DNA of 64,000 nt from Euptelea pleiosperma (Eukaryota > Streptophyta > Magnoliopsida > Ranunculales > Eupteleaceae). How positions within the stretch are numbered: the stretch's first letter is position 1; each line of letters begins with the position of its first letter. Positions 1 through 11,561 of the stretch are shown piece by piece. A program made the translations under genes and the position numbers. Below the pieces are notes generated by a model. That model was not told the DNA's origin and did not search any database. It saw nothing but the letters and a program-made list of their open reading frames with translations. The stretch is from the NCBI GenBank assembly GCA_035048495.1, contig CM068551.1, positions 9,735,248 through 9,799,247 on the forward strand, given 5' to 3'.

Positions 1-561
1 TAAAATTTAGGAATTCCCAGATTAGAAAATACCTAGATTGGAAAGTTTCCCGAACTGTGGAGATCTTCCAAGAAAGATTTTTTCCAAATTTGGAAGATTT
101 CTAAAGATAGAAATTCTTCTAAAGAGGAAACTTCTAAGAGGGGAAACCCTAATTAAGCAGAGTTTCAAGATTTTAGAATCTTTCCAAAAATCGCAAATCC
201 TTGATTGGTGATTTCTAAAAATCTGCAGAATATAAAACCCTAATTATTTTGAATTTTGAATTTTTATTTTTTTGGTATTTTCCATTTAATCTAGGGTTTC
301 TAAAAAACCCTAGAACAAGATCTAGCAGTTATTTGGAAAGCAGTAAAATTCCTAAATTATTACAACTTTGCACTCGGCCTTCCGAGGCATTAAAAATAGT
401 AATTTAAAAACTGCTAAAAATCACTAAAAACCAAAAAATAGAAAGTTTCCCGAAAAGGCCTGGCTGTCCAAATTGAGCAACTTTTCACTTCAGCAACTTT
501 CCAATTCCGTCTTTACGTCCTTTTTCGCACTCCCGTACTCTCGAGCGGCAGCGACGCCATT
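1..561 (-). mobile_element. Internal leader of long-LTR retrotransposon (partial)
   Basis: This stretch is a close repeat of about 3540-4173 (for example the shared block around aacaagatctagcagttatt). It lies directly 3' (minus strand) of the LTR at 562-3175, where the primer binding site and leader of an LTR retrotransposon are expected. No gag or pol reading frame is visible. The element continues out of the window on the left. Confidence 0.7.
542..559 (-). other. Primer binding site, tRNA-Asp type
   Basis: Two bases beyond the LTR end, the minus strand reads TGGCGTCGCTGCCGCTCG. Plant tRNA-Asp primer binding sites read TGGCGCCGTTGCCG, so this differs at two of the first 14 positions. The matching site of the neighbouring unit (4154-4171) reads TGGTGCCGTTGCCG. 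The tRNA-Asp assignment rests on the known 3' end of plant tRNA-Asp. Confidence 0.65.
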
Positions 562-1619
562 TGAAACTAGGATTTTTTCGCGTCGTTGATTATGGAAACC
601 CTAATTCTAACATATTTGTAATTTTTATCCGATTATCCTGCAAAATTAACAGATTTGTATAGGGATTCGTGTCGGATTTCGATCCGTACTCGGGGTTAGT
701 TTGTGCAAGCAGTGAACATGAAATGATGAATTTTTCTTAGAAATTGCTAAAAGTAAAGGGATGGAAGGGTGAGAATAGTGGTTGACAGTGATTTTTTTAA
801 AACTTGATTTGATGATTGTAGAGAGAGATACACAGATACTACTAACACAAACTTTTCATTAATAATTAAGCAATCTAGTACATGTATTGAAATTTAATTC
901 TACTTAAAATAAACTAAAACATTTGGATCTAGAGAGAAAGAGAGGAGAGAGAGAGAAAGGGAGAAAGTCCTAGAGAGAGAAACTATGGTAAAAAGAAATG
1001 TTTTACCTTCAACTTATTTGGAGAGATAAGATCTGCCCGGTGAGTGGTTCGGCCCGGGTGGTCGGCCAAGGGGATGAAGGTTATGATGGTTGCACGTGTA
1101 GAGACCGGAGACGCTTGGAGAATGGTGGAGCAACTTGCTGGTTTGCAAGTTTTTAGAACAAATGTTGCAAAGGGACCCGAACTGTGGATGGAGAAGATGA
1201 AGATCGGTGGCTAAAGTAGCAAGATGGTAACGCTAATGGAGATGATGATGGCATTGGATGGCAGGCTGCAACGGTAGAGGAGGATCCAACGGTCATGGAT
1301 GACCAAACCTCAGCCCTTCTCTTTTTTTTTTTTTTATTTTTATAAGAAGAACGGCAGAGGAGAGAGGATGGCGAGCACGGTGGTGTTAGTGTTTGCTGTT
1401 CGGTTTGGGGCGGTGCACCTGCAGGTGGACTGGTGTGGCTGTTATGGTGATCGGCTGCAACCCAACAAGTGAGAGAATGAAAACGGTGGAGGCGGTGGTG
1501 CAGCACACGATTCTTGCTGCAGCAGCACCGTGAATGGAGGCTGAGGTAGGATGCAGCGGTAAGGAGGAGGTGCAGATCACCTCCTCTCTTCTTCTTGTTC
1601 TTCTCCTTCCCCTTTTTTT

Positions 1620-2031
1620 TTTTTTCTATTTTTCTTTTGGATTTGCAGGCGTTGGAGGCTTGGGCTAATTAAAATTTTCAATTTTCAAATAAAAAAAAAA
1701 AATTAAAAAAAAAAAAAAAATTTTGAAGTTTTTTAAGAATTTTTAATAGATTAAAAAAGTTTTAAGAAAAATTTTTTAAAATAAAAAAATTTATTTTTAA
1801 TTTATCTAAAAAAATTAAAAAAAAAATTTTCATTTTAAAAATTTTTTCTTAAAACTTTTTTAATCTATTAATAAAAAACTTTAAAATTTAATTTATTTTT
1901 TTTAAAGAAAATTTTTTTTTAAAGAAATTTTATTTTTAAAGAAATATATATTTTTTTTTGATTTGAAAATTGAAAATTTTAATTAGCCCAAGCCTCCAAC
2001 GCCTGCAAATCCAAAAGAAAAATAGAAAAAA
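1620..2031. repeat. AT-rich foldback (long palindrome) inside LTR
   Basis: The left arm at 1624-1690 (containing ggatttgcaggcgttggagg) returns as its reverse complement at about 1960-2031. The centre is A/T-only sequence that is also roughly self-complementary (gattaaaaaagttttaag versus its complement further on). The whole 410 bp would fold into one hairpin. It is absent from the solo LTRs at 8522 and 33455, so it is a later insertion or a local inverted duplication. Confidence 0.75.
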
Positions 2032-2664
2032 ATATCCAATGGTTTAATAAGATTTCCCCTCTCCAAGCAATTTACGTGGTTGTCCAATCCCCATACTTCC
2101 TAAAAAAAATGAAAATTGTGTTTTTCTCTTTGTGAAACCACCCAGCTAAAAAGAAAATCTTCTTTCCAAATTTATAAAAAAAAAAAAACACATTTTTTTC
2201 TTTTAGGAAAGATATTATTAGATGCCGTGGGCTACTCTTTTAGAAAGAGAATCGTTGGATGTGGGGTCCACATTGAGGGCATGTTAGTGAGAGATTGGAT
2301 AGAGAAGTGTGAGGATGGGCCCATGTCATGGACGTAAGGCCGTGGCCTATATTTTTAGCTTGTCCATGGCCCATATGACTGAACATGGAATGATGAGGGC
2401 CACTGGATTCTAAGATGGTGTGATGAGTGATCAGAGGAAAGATCTGATGATCAGACAGTAGAATGGATGATTCAATGGCGAGCAGATGGTAGAAGTGGAT
2501 GGTGATGATCGGATGGATCATCGGACGGTGGAGATCGAACAAGGTAGGTCGTAGGATCGAGTGATTTCGGTAGAAGAAAGGATCGGGTGGTTGATATTGA
2601 GAGTAGAGAGAGAATGAAGATTTAGAGATAGGAGAGAGAAAATATTACAAAATAAAGAGAAAAT

Positions 2665-2738
2665 GCTAGCAGAGGGTCTTGAACCCTGATCTTTGACTTG
2701 GTCTTCTGCATGCTTCACCAACTGAGCAAGCACTCGCC
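2665..2738 (-). other. tRNA-like segment with Pol III A and B boxes inside LTR
   Basis: On the minus strand an A-box-like TTGCTCAGTTGG (2718-2729) is followed 32 nt later by a B-box-like GGTTCAAGACC (2675-2685). The latter sits in a perfect T-stem-like AGGGTTC/GACCCT context. The spacing is that of a tRNA, and a T run follows. The acceptor and anticodon stems do not pair well, so this is not a functional tRNA gene. It looks like a SINE head or tRNA remnant captured by the LTR. Weaker versions lie at the same LTR position in other copies (6610-6680, 8975-9045, 33898-33960). Confidence 0.6.
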
Positions 2739-3175
2739 TTGTGTTGGTTTATAAGCTTTAATCTCCTTAGTCTCTTCTTTGAGGGTTTGTCTCTCCTTCT
2801 CTCTTGGTCGTCCCTCGATTCTCTTGACTCTCCGGCTCTTCCCGTCTTTGGGCTATATCTTCTCATCCCTAGCTTGTTGGCTCTTGAGCTTTGATCATAG
2901 ATTCTGGAAGTTGATTGTGGGCCTGCATGCCATCAAAGTTGCCTAATTAGTACTCCTGCGATAGAAAAATCGCGTAATGAGAATGACTTCGCATGTAGGT
3001 CAAATAAATACGTATGAATGCATGCGAATATACCATTTTAACCAGAAAAGTGTGTTCTACGGAATGAGAGAAACTCTGACGTAGAAATTTTGATAAAAAA
3101 TACAATTTTACGTAGGAGATTGTGACAATGCTAGAAGGATAATTGCTTAAAATAAGCACTTTTGAGCGAATATCA

Positions 3176-4173
3176 GCTCTCTTAGAATTGATTGATTAAC
3201 GGCCACGCCACACAAGTTGAGTAAGTGGTTGCTAGAAAATAAATAGACATGCGGCACAATAAACACTCAATTGTGCAGTATCGCACTCAAGGCGAGGATA
3301 GAGACTTACCTCCCTTGGGCCACGCCACAAGGTTGCTTCCGTGGGTTAGGGAGGGGTGTCCTAATGGGCTTGAGCCCGACTCCACCACTTTGAGCTTTCG
3401 CTCCCTACCCACACTAGGATCGTATGCTGCAGAAAAGTTAGATCACACGGTCTAGGTATTTGAGATTCTATTTGGAAGATCCTTGCCTTTTTAGGGTTCA
3501 CAGAACAAGTACTGGATTTAGGCAAGTTTTTGAATTATTTTCCAAATTCGAGATGGGTGAAATTTAGGAATTTCCAGATTGGAAAATACCTAGATTGGAA
3601 AGTTTGCCGAACTGTGAAGATCTTCCAAGAAAGATGTGATTGCGAGATCCCTTACAATTTTGAAAAATTTCCCAAAATTGAAATTCTACTAGATTTGGGG
3701 TATTTCCTTTTGCAGACTTTTTCAAATTCGGAGGATTTCTAAAGATAGAAATTCCTCTAAAGTAGAAACTTCTAAGAGGGGAAACTCTAATTTAGCAAAG
3801 TTTCAAGATTTTGGAATCTTTCCAAAAATCGCGAATCCTTGATTGGTGATTTTTAAAAATCTGCAGAATATAAAACCCGAATTTTTTTGAATTTTGATTT
3901 TTTTATGTTTTTGGTATTTTTCACTTAATCTAGGGTTTCTAAAAAACCTTAGAACAAGATCTAGCAGTTATTTGAAAAGCAGTAAAATTCCTAAATTATT
4001 ACAACTTTGCACTCGGCCTTCCGAGGCAGTAAAAATAGTAATTTAAAAATCACTAAAAATCAAAAATAGAAAGTTTCCTGAAAACGTCGGGTTGTCCAAA
4101 TTCAGCAACTTTTCAATTCCATCTTTACGTCCTTTTTCGCACTCCCGTACACCCGAGCGGCAACGGCACCATT
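3176..4173 (-). mobile_element. Short internal region of family L retrotransposon
   Basis: This 1-kb region lies between two minus-strand LTRs. Next to the LTR at 4174 is a primer binding site (4154-4171, TGGTGCCGTTGCCG...). Next to the LTR ending at 3175 is a short purine run (AAGAGAG) in the polypurine-tract position. Bases 3540-4173 repeat 1-561. No gag, protease, integrase or reverse transcriptase reading frame is present. The unit is therefore non-autonomous, in the style of a LARD/TRIM element. Confidence 0.65.
4154..4171 (-). other. Primer binding site, tRNA-Asp type
   Basis: Two bases after the LTR end at 4174, the minus strand reads TGGTGCCGTTGCCG, one base off the plant tRNA-Asp complement. 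The C-to-T change fits methylated-cytosine decay. Confidence 0.7.
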
Positions 4174-7082
4174 TGAAATTAAGGTTTTTCCGCGTCATTG
4201 GTTACGAAACCCTAATCTCAACAAAATTTGTATCTTTTCTGATTTAATTCCTATAAAAATAGTAATTCTCGCACAGTGGAAAGTATGTCGGATGTCAATC
4301 CGCACTCAGGGTTAATTCACACAAATCAAAAACATAAAATGACGAAAAATTGCTAGAGCAGGTGGGTAGGTGAGAAGGATGAGTCAATTTTAAAACATTC
4401 TTTGATGATTTTAGAGAGAGAATTTATCACAAGAACTAAGAACATTAAGACAAATGAAATTGAGGAATGAACAATCACAACTTTATGAATTAATAAAAAG
4501 TTCTTATAATATTGAACTACATTCAAATAACGAAATTAACCTAGAAAGCCATCAAAATGTTATTCTAGAAAGTAAAATATAATTAGAGAGAGAAAGAAGC
4601 GATGAGAAATCCTAGAGGGAGAAAAATGAGAAAGAGAGAGAATATGAGTTTTAAAGAAAACAAACCTAGAGAGAGAAGGCTAGAGAGAGAAAATGGGATG
4701 AAGAAGGAGAAAGTTTAGAAAACTATGTAAAATCTAGAGAGAGAAACTAAGAGGAGAGAAAAAACTCATCATTGAAACTTACCGAGATTTAGAATCGGCC
4801 ATTGAAGATCGAGATCGGTTGGATTTGGCTAATAAAGATTGAGGATCGGCCAAGAAGATGGAGGGGGGTGAAGTGGAACCGTCTAGGAAGTTCACATCTT
4901 CCTCTCTTCTTCTCTTATCTTTTCTTCTTTTTTTTTTCTTTTTTTTTCTGTATTTCTTTAGTGTTGAGATAAAGAGAGAGGTGAGGATGAGGAACTCGTA
5001 CATGGCCTACGCTCCAAAAAAAAGGAGTTGCAGGTCCGTTATAAGTTCGAACCAACAATAGTGGTAGATCGGCCAACGGTGGGACGGCATGTGTGCTACC
5101 CGGAGGAGAGAGCACCGGTCGGTAGTGGAGGCGATAGGTGCTGTTGGTGATCTGTGCTCCAAGGATTGTAGAAGCAAGGAGCAATAGGGAGTTAAAGACG
5201 AGCCTGTCCAGCGATCTGTGGAATTGCAGGTGCATACAGAGGAGAGGAGGATCATGGAGAGGTGGTTTGCCTGAAGTTGCAGCCTAATTTTTGTGGAGAA
5301 AAGGCAGTCCGATGGTGGCGATGCTGCAAGCTGACTAGTTGCAACACGAGCAGTTCTGACGAGAGAGAGAGTAGGGGGCGGTGATGCCTTGTAGAAGAGG
5401 AGAAACGGTGGAGATGGATCACACTACAACAAGTGGAACCGTGGGATGAGTTGCAGAGCAGCAGCAACGTGGAGGAGAATAGCCGGATGAGACAATGGTT
5501 GTGCAGGGCAGCAGCTTGAGGAGTGACCAATGGAGAGAACTATCGGGTTTAAAGGTGAGCAACCTTCCCGTCTGTTGCAGGCTTGGGCGAGAGGGAGACA
5601 GCACCGATAGGAGATGCAGTCATTTTGCCTCTCATGAGGAGCCGCCGGTGACCTCTTTTGAGAGGGCCAAGAACTTGAGAGGGTTAGATGAAGAGATGGA
5701 ATAGGGTTCTAGGATTCTCCAAGATGTGGAGGGGATTAGATGAAAACGTGGGAAAAGAAGATGGGGGGAGAAAAAGGATGGGGGCAGTGTGGAACACGCC
5801 GGAGAAGATGGAGTTCTCCGGCGACTATTTTTTTTTTCTCTTTTTTTTATGTTGCACACAGCAACAGGAGGAGCAAGGTGGGTGTTTGGGTGGTGCTGCT
5901 ACGGGCGGAGAGAAGGCAGTGGTTGAAGGTGGAAGATGCGTGGTGGTGGAGTTCTTGATCGGCCGGAGTTGCAGCCTGCAACTCCGGCAATAACTTGGTG
6001 AAGAAGATGAAGAAGAAGGTGGAGAACAGGAGGGAAAATGGCCAAAAAGAAGAGTAGAACGTGGGGGAGAAGATTCGGGGAAGAGAGGAGAAGAAAGGAG
6101 GGGGATTAGGGTTTCCTACGAACCCTTCTCTTCCTCTTTAAAAAGCTCCCACTTTTCTTTAATGGAAAATAGGATTTTTTTGAAATAAAAAATAATTTAA
6201 TTTTTTTTTTTATTAAAACCTTTCTTCCCCCCCCCCCCCCCCCCCCGCATTTTTTTAAATTTAATTTGAATTATTTTGAAATTCACGGGGTCCACTAAAT
6301 GGCTAAGTCACGAGTCAATGATGATGGGCCCGTCTACTGGCCCACATTGATTGATGATGTCCATCGTCTCACAAGATGATATGACAGACAATTTGATGAT
6401 GACCGGATGGATGGTGACTGGATTGGGACCCAGATTGGTAGATCGACGGATCTAGAGAGATCCAACAGTCCGATGGAAGATCTAATGGTCAGAAAGTTAA
6501 GGGAGATGAGACAGAGCCAACGGACAGGAGTTCTGAGGATCAGGTGGTGATGGATTGGGAGATGAAGAGAGATGAGAGAGAAAACTCTACAGACTACAAA
6601 GATAACTACTAGCGGAGGGTCTGGAACCCTGATTTTCAATACGTTTTCTTCTCGAGCTTCGCCAGCAGAGCAGATTATCATTTTCTTCTCATTTCATGTG
6701 GCTTCAACTGCTTTGGTCCATCTCTTGGTCATCAGCTCTCCATCTCTTTTGGTTCTTTGGACTAGTCCGTGATCCTTTGACTTGACTTGCTATTAGGCTT
6801 CTATGGTTGATCGTGGGCCCGCAAGTCTCGAGAATCATCCAATTGGGGTTTCCTACGACAGAAGAAACGCATAATGAGACTTAATCAAAATGACTTCATA
6901 TCTAGACTTTCAGAAATGTGTTTAATGCATATAAATATATCATTTCGTCCAGAAAAGTGTGTTCTATGCAATGGAAGATACTCTTACGTAGAAAAGTGGA
7001 TAAATGAAGTAGTTTTACGTAGGAGAGTGTGATAACACTTAAAGGATAATAGTGGAAAATACGCACTTTTAAGTGAATATTA
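4174..7082 (-). mobile_element. Long LTR (2.9 kb) of family L, minus strand
   Basis: The copy starts on the minus strand at 7082 (TAATATTCACTT, a decayed form of TGATATTCGCTC) and ends TTTCA at 4174. It shares the early LTR block, the tRNA-like segment near 6610-6680, the Pu/Py-rich middle and the CCGGAGTTGCAG hairpin with the other copies. A primer binding site follows immediately, so it is a 5' LTR. A run of 22 C (about 6226-6247) lies within it. No matching target-site duplication was found at its outer end. Confidence 0.75.
5963..5987. repeat. Perfect 12-bp inverted repeat in LTR
   Basis: CCGGAGTTGCAG and its complement are separated by one base. Related hairpins occur at the equivalent place in the solo LTRs (9708-9733 and near 34660-34690). 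The function is unknown. It may be an RNA hairpin or a protein-binding palindrome kept by the family. Confidence 0.6.
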
Positions 7083-8016
7083 GTGGACGTGGAGAGCTTC
7101 CTTTCTCTCCTTTTGGAATGATGGCTTGGGTTGAGTGAAAGAGAGAAGAGAATGAGAGAACAGGTGGGTGGGGGGGTTTGACCCAACTAAATTGGAGAGG
7201 TTCTCTCCATTTTTTTAGACCATTTTGCCCTCCGATTTCATTTCTCGAATTGCCCTCCTCTTTCTTTTGAAGTCCACTATCCATCCCACCTTCAAGCATT
7301 CTCCCCTTGTATTATCCAAAACTGATTTTTTATTTTGTAAAACTAATGCCACCTATGCCACTATGCCAAAACCACCTTCTTTTTGTAATGTTTTTAAAAC
7401 ACTCTTGATAAATGACAAAACTTCATGCCACCTCATCCATGTAAGATGCTACCCATATGGTTTCCAATAATAGAGTGTTAAGGATCACCTCCATAATGCA
7501 ATCTGGATCGTCCCTTGCTACTTAAGTGAAATTCCGATTACCATGACATTTTTGGTATGTCATCCAACTTTTGGTACCGCCTTTTGCAAATCTTGATAGC
7601 CACCCACGTCCCATGCATGTGCCATGAACACTCCTTTATCACATCGCCACATGTTGTGGAGTCCAATCTAACTCCCAGAGCGTCTAGTTTGCCAACTCAC
7701 CGACTCCACACGAGTGTGGACCATGCTTCTTTTCATATCATCTTCCTCGTGGGCCACAATTTCAATCCACCATGGCCAACGCATTTGGTCCAGTAGTCCG
7801 ACGCATTGATCTGGTATTTGGTACACTGGCATAGCTCATGTATTGGCAGGCCATCCTGGTATATCATCTTGTACCATTCACTAATCTAGCCTCCTAGTCT
7901 GTGACCAATTCTGGCCCATCACTTCTATGGGTTGACACATGCTTCAGAATTTCCTTGCTCAATATCTCGGCCGATTTTCTTGGTGTGGTCCACTGACCTT
8001 TTGGGCTTGCCTCTGG
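7083..8016. other. No recognisable gene
   Basis: This stretch holds no convincing coding frame and no repeat that I could match elsewhere in the window. Small reading frames here show no known domain. It lies between two copies of the LTR family and may be diverged retrotransposon sequence. Confidence 0.4.
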
Positions 8017-8316
8017 GCTTTAGTGATAAGCTTCTAAGATCAATCATGGGCCTGCAAGTCTATCATAATCGTTTGATTGGTGTCCCTGCGATAAAAAAAA
8101 ATACGTAATGAGACTAAATCAAAACTGCTTCGCATGTAGGTCAAATAAACGCGTATGAGCGCATGCGAATATATCATTTTGTGCAGAAAAGTGTGTTCTA
8201 CGCAATGAGAGAAACTCTTACGTAGAAAAGTTGATAAAAATGATAGTTTTACATAGGAGAGTGTGATAACGCTAGAAGAATAATTACTTAAAATAAGTAC
8301 TTTTGAACGAATATCA
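8017..8316 (-). mobile_element. 5' fragment of a family L LTR
   Basis: The first 300 bases of the LTR are recognisable on the minus strand from 8316 (TGATATTCGTTC) leftwards, including the block with tctacgtaagagt-like sequence. Similarity fades near 8017. The rest is lost or diverged. Confidence 0.65.
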
Positions 8317-8521
8317 ATCCTCGTGCATTCATTGATGAATATAGGGGATTGTTTGCCCTCATTCTGCTCGGCTAAATGACGCCCCTCTTGCCCCTTTAAA
8401 GCCATTGATTGAGGGAAAATGCTAATTTTTTTTTATTTTAGCAATTTCAAACAAGAAATCAAAGGTTTAAGAAGGGTTTTGAGGGGTTATTTAAGGATGG
8501 GAGAGAGTTAGGGAGTGATTG

Positions 8522-11500
8522 TGATATTCGCTCAAAAGTGCTTATTTTAAGCAATTATCCTTTTAGCGTTATTGCATTCTCCTACGTAAAATACTCTATT
8601 TACCTACTTTTCTACGTAAGAGTCTCTTCTGTTGCGTAGAACACACTTTTCTAGACGAAATGGTATATTTGCATGCATTAAACACATTTTTGGAAGTCTA
8701 AATATTAAGCCGTTCTGATAAAGTCTCATTACGCGCTTCTTCTGTCGCAGGAAACCCCGATGGGACGATTCTCGAGACTTGTGGGCCCAAATCGATCATG
8801 AAAGCCCATTATCAAAGCTTAAAGAGCCCACATGATATGACTAGAAGATATGGGCCAAATATGGGCTTAATAAGATGACCAAAAAGCCGGCCCAAAGAAC
8901 GAAGAGAGCAGGAGAGCCAATGACCAAGAGACGGACCAAAGCGTTTAAAGCCACATGAGTCAGCAAAGAATGATAGTCGACTCTACTGAAAAAGCGTGAG
9001 GATGGTCATAGTGAAGACCAGGGTTCCAGACCCTCCGCCAGTGCTTTTTTCCATTTTTTTGATACTTTTTCTCTCATCTCTTCTTATTCTCTCTCTCTCT
9101 TCATCTCTCGATCCTCGAATCTACTGACCTAACCCCAGAACTCCTACCCATCGGCTCTATCTCATCTCCCTTAGCTTTCTGACCATTGGATCTTCCATCG
9201 GACCGTTGGATCTTCAATCGGACCGTTGGATCTCTCTAGATCTGTCGATCTACCAATCTGAGCCCCAATCAAGTCACCATCCATCCGATCGCCATCAAAC
9301 TGTCTGTCACATCATCTTGTGAGATGATGGACATCATCAATCCATATGGGCCAGTAGCTGGGCCCATCTTCATCGACCCACTGTCCGACCAGTTAGTGGA
9401 CCCCGCGAATTTCAAAATAATTTTAATTAAATGGGGGGTCCACTAATTGGGGAGATTCCCCATAGTAAAGTAGGTTTTTACTTAAAAAAAAAAAAAAAAT
9501 TATTTTTCTTATTTTTTTATTTTCAAAAATCCTCTATTTCCATTAAAGGAAATAGGGAAGCTTTAAAAGGAGAAGGATAGGGGTTCATTCGAACCCTAAT
9601 CCCTCTCCCCTCTCTTCCTCTCCTTCCCCCTATCCTTTCCCATCTTTCCCACGACTTCCCTTTCCTCTTCTTCCTCCTTTCTTCTTCGTCTCCTTCACCA
9701 TTCTTCGCCGGAGTTGCAGGTTTGCAACTCCGGCCGTTTGTCTCCTCCTTCTTCTCTTCTTGTTCTTCTTCTCCTCCTCTAGCCGCTGCCCAACCCCCTG
9801 CTCACCACGCCAAGAACCATCCTCTCCTTCTCTTTCTTCTTCTTTCTTCCTCTTCCTTCTTTTTTCTCGCCGGAGTTGCGCCTGCAACTCCGACCAGCAA
9901 CACCATCACCAGCGTCTTCTTCTCCTGGTTCTTCTTCTCCGCCCTCTACTTCACGATCTGCCAGCCACCACCACGTCTAGCAATGTCTCTATCACCTTGG
10001 CTGCCCCCAACGCCCTCTCCTTCTTCACCGTCTTGAGCCCTCTCCACGTTCTCATCTCCACCACGCCCCACCATCTTTCCCTCTCATTCTCTCCACACCA
10101 GTCAGCCACGGTGCTTGACTCCAAACAGGCAACTGCTAGCTACACTACCAACGTGGGGAACAGCTTCCCAAACCACCGCCTTCTCTCCCACAAACAGTTT
10201 CTTTTGCAGAAAAAGCCATCACCGCCTCTCCCATATTTCCCTTATCCTCCCACAGCAAAAACAGCACCGCTCCTTCCATTCCATCATCTCCATTCTCACT
10301 ACCGCCCAGCAACCACAACCATTAAGGAAGGAGTCGGCCTCTTCTCTACCAGAAACGCTAGCTGGACCGGCAACTTTGATAGTTGCAGGTTTGGCCGGCA
10401 AATCTATTACCTACAGGCGCTGCCCTCATCTCCCAACGTTGCACTTTTCTCCCTCCATCGGCGATCTTCCCCAACAGGATTACTGCCCTCTTTCTCCTCT
10501 TCTCAAAAAAAAAAAAAAAAAAAAAAGAAAAATAAGAAGAAGAAGAAAAAGGAAAAGAGAGGGATCGCCCTACCTCTATCGCCACCACAGTCCACCACGC
10601 TGCCCCCTTCATCCGCTGCAGCACCACCCGGCGATCCTCTCTAGTGCTTCGCCTTGCTCTTGATGCTGCACACCCAGATCTACTACCCGACTTCTCCATG
10701 CTGCTGATGTGCCTCATACCTTCAAGCCATTGCACCACCTGTTGGAGGTTGCGACCTCTCCTTTTGTCCACCTTCTTCCACAACAACATTACCACCACGT
10801 TGCTGCCACCAGCAGCTCCATCACTACCAGCCTGCAAGATCATCTCTTATCTCCAATGGCCGCTCTCCCCTAGGCAAGGGCAATGGGTGTCGACTAGCAG
10901 CCAAGGCTCCACCTTCGTCTCTAGCAAGATCACTACTTGTGGTGCGCTAATCATAGCGACTCGCAACTCAGCTGCTCCGCCCACCTCACCATCATCCCTG
11001 ATCTTCATCATCTCCACAGGGTGATCATTATCATCCCTTCCATGATTGTCCAAGGAAATCGCATGACAGGTGGTCCACTGTAGGGTAAGTTCCTAGTTGA
11101 TTACTTTCTCTCTCCTCCTTTGTTTTCCTCTTTCTCTCTCTACCTCTTATCTTCTCTCTCTACACTTCTCTCTCTATTTAATGCTTTTTAGATAACTTTA
11201 TTCAATAGTTTTTTTTTTATTCAAAGCATTGTAATCTGATATTTGAATTTGATAAATGCAGTTTATTGATGAGTAATTATTTTATCATTTTCTGATATGG
11301 TTATAGTCCTTCTCACTCTAAAATCAAGCATGTTTTGAACTCACTTATCCACCACTCTCACCCCTCTATTTTTCTCGCAAGAATCCGTCATTTTATGTTC
11401 TCGAATTGCTCAAACTAACCCCGAGTGCGGATCGACATCCGACACGAATCCCTATACAATATCTCTATATTTTACAGGATTAAAATTCGGATCAAATTAC

Positions 11501-11556
11501 AAATGTGTTGAGAATAGGGTTTTCGTAACCAACGACGCGGAAAACACCTACTTTCA
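8522..11556 (+). mobile_element. Solo LTR (3.0 kb) of family L with target duplication
   Basis: The element runs TGATATTCGC...CTACTTTCA and is flanked by a 5-bp direct repeat GATTG (8517-8521 and 11557-11561). There is no internal region and no second LTR, so it is a solo LTR left by LTR-LTR recombination. It contains the degenerate tRNA-like segment (8975-9045, B-box-like GGTTCCAGACC at 9022-9032), long CT-rich tracts, a CCGGAGTTGCA hairpin (9708-9733) and an A-rich run near 10506. Long reading frames inside are low-complexity (Ser/Pro or Lys/Arg rich) and not genes. Confidence 0.85.
8975..9045 (+). other. Degenerate tRNA-like segment in solo LTR
   Basis: GGTTCCAGACC (B-box-like, in an AGGGTTCC/GACCCT stem) is preceded at tRNA spacing by gactctactg, a weak A box, and followed by a T run. 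It corresponds to the clearer copy at 2665-2738. Confidence 0.45.
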
Positions 11557-11561
11557 GATTG

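Larger units (their letters stand above)
562..3175 (-). mobile_element. Long LTR (2.6 kb) of retrotransposon family L, minus strand
   Basis: The minus strand starts TGATATTCGCTCAAAAGTGC-like at 3175 and ends TTTCA at 562, giving the TG...CA ends of an LTR. The first 300 bp match the starts of the copies at 7082, 8316, 8522, 33455 and 63417. The middle is purine/pyrimidine rich and encodes nothing recognisable. It carries a tRNA-like segment (2665-2738) and a 410-bp foldback (1620-2031) absent from the other copies. A primer binding site follows it, so it acts as a 5' LTR. It also follows the internal region 3176-4173, so it is the 3' LTR of the next unit too. Confidence 0.8.

Noticed and set aside
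1153..1580. Minus-strand frames in the first LTR
   Set aside because: Composition-driven frames in purine-rich LTR DNA with no conserved counterpart in the other LTR copies.
2665..2738. Functional tRNA gene
   Set aside because: A and B boxes and the T arm are present, but the acceptor and anticodon stems do not pair.
9760..10663. Long overlapping reading frames inside the solo LTR (294, 182 and 161 residues)
   Set aside because: They are Ser/Pro/Leu- or Lys/Arg-rich translations of CT/GA tracts and an A run. They lie within an LTR, overlap on both strands and match no family.
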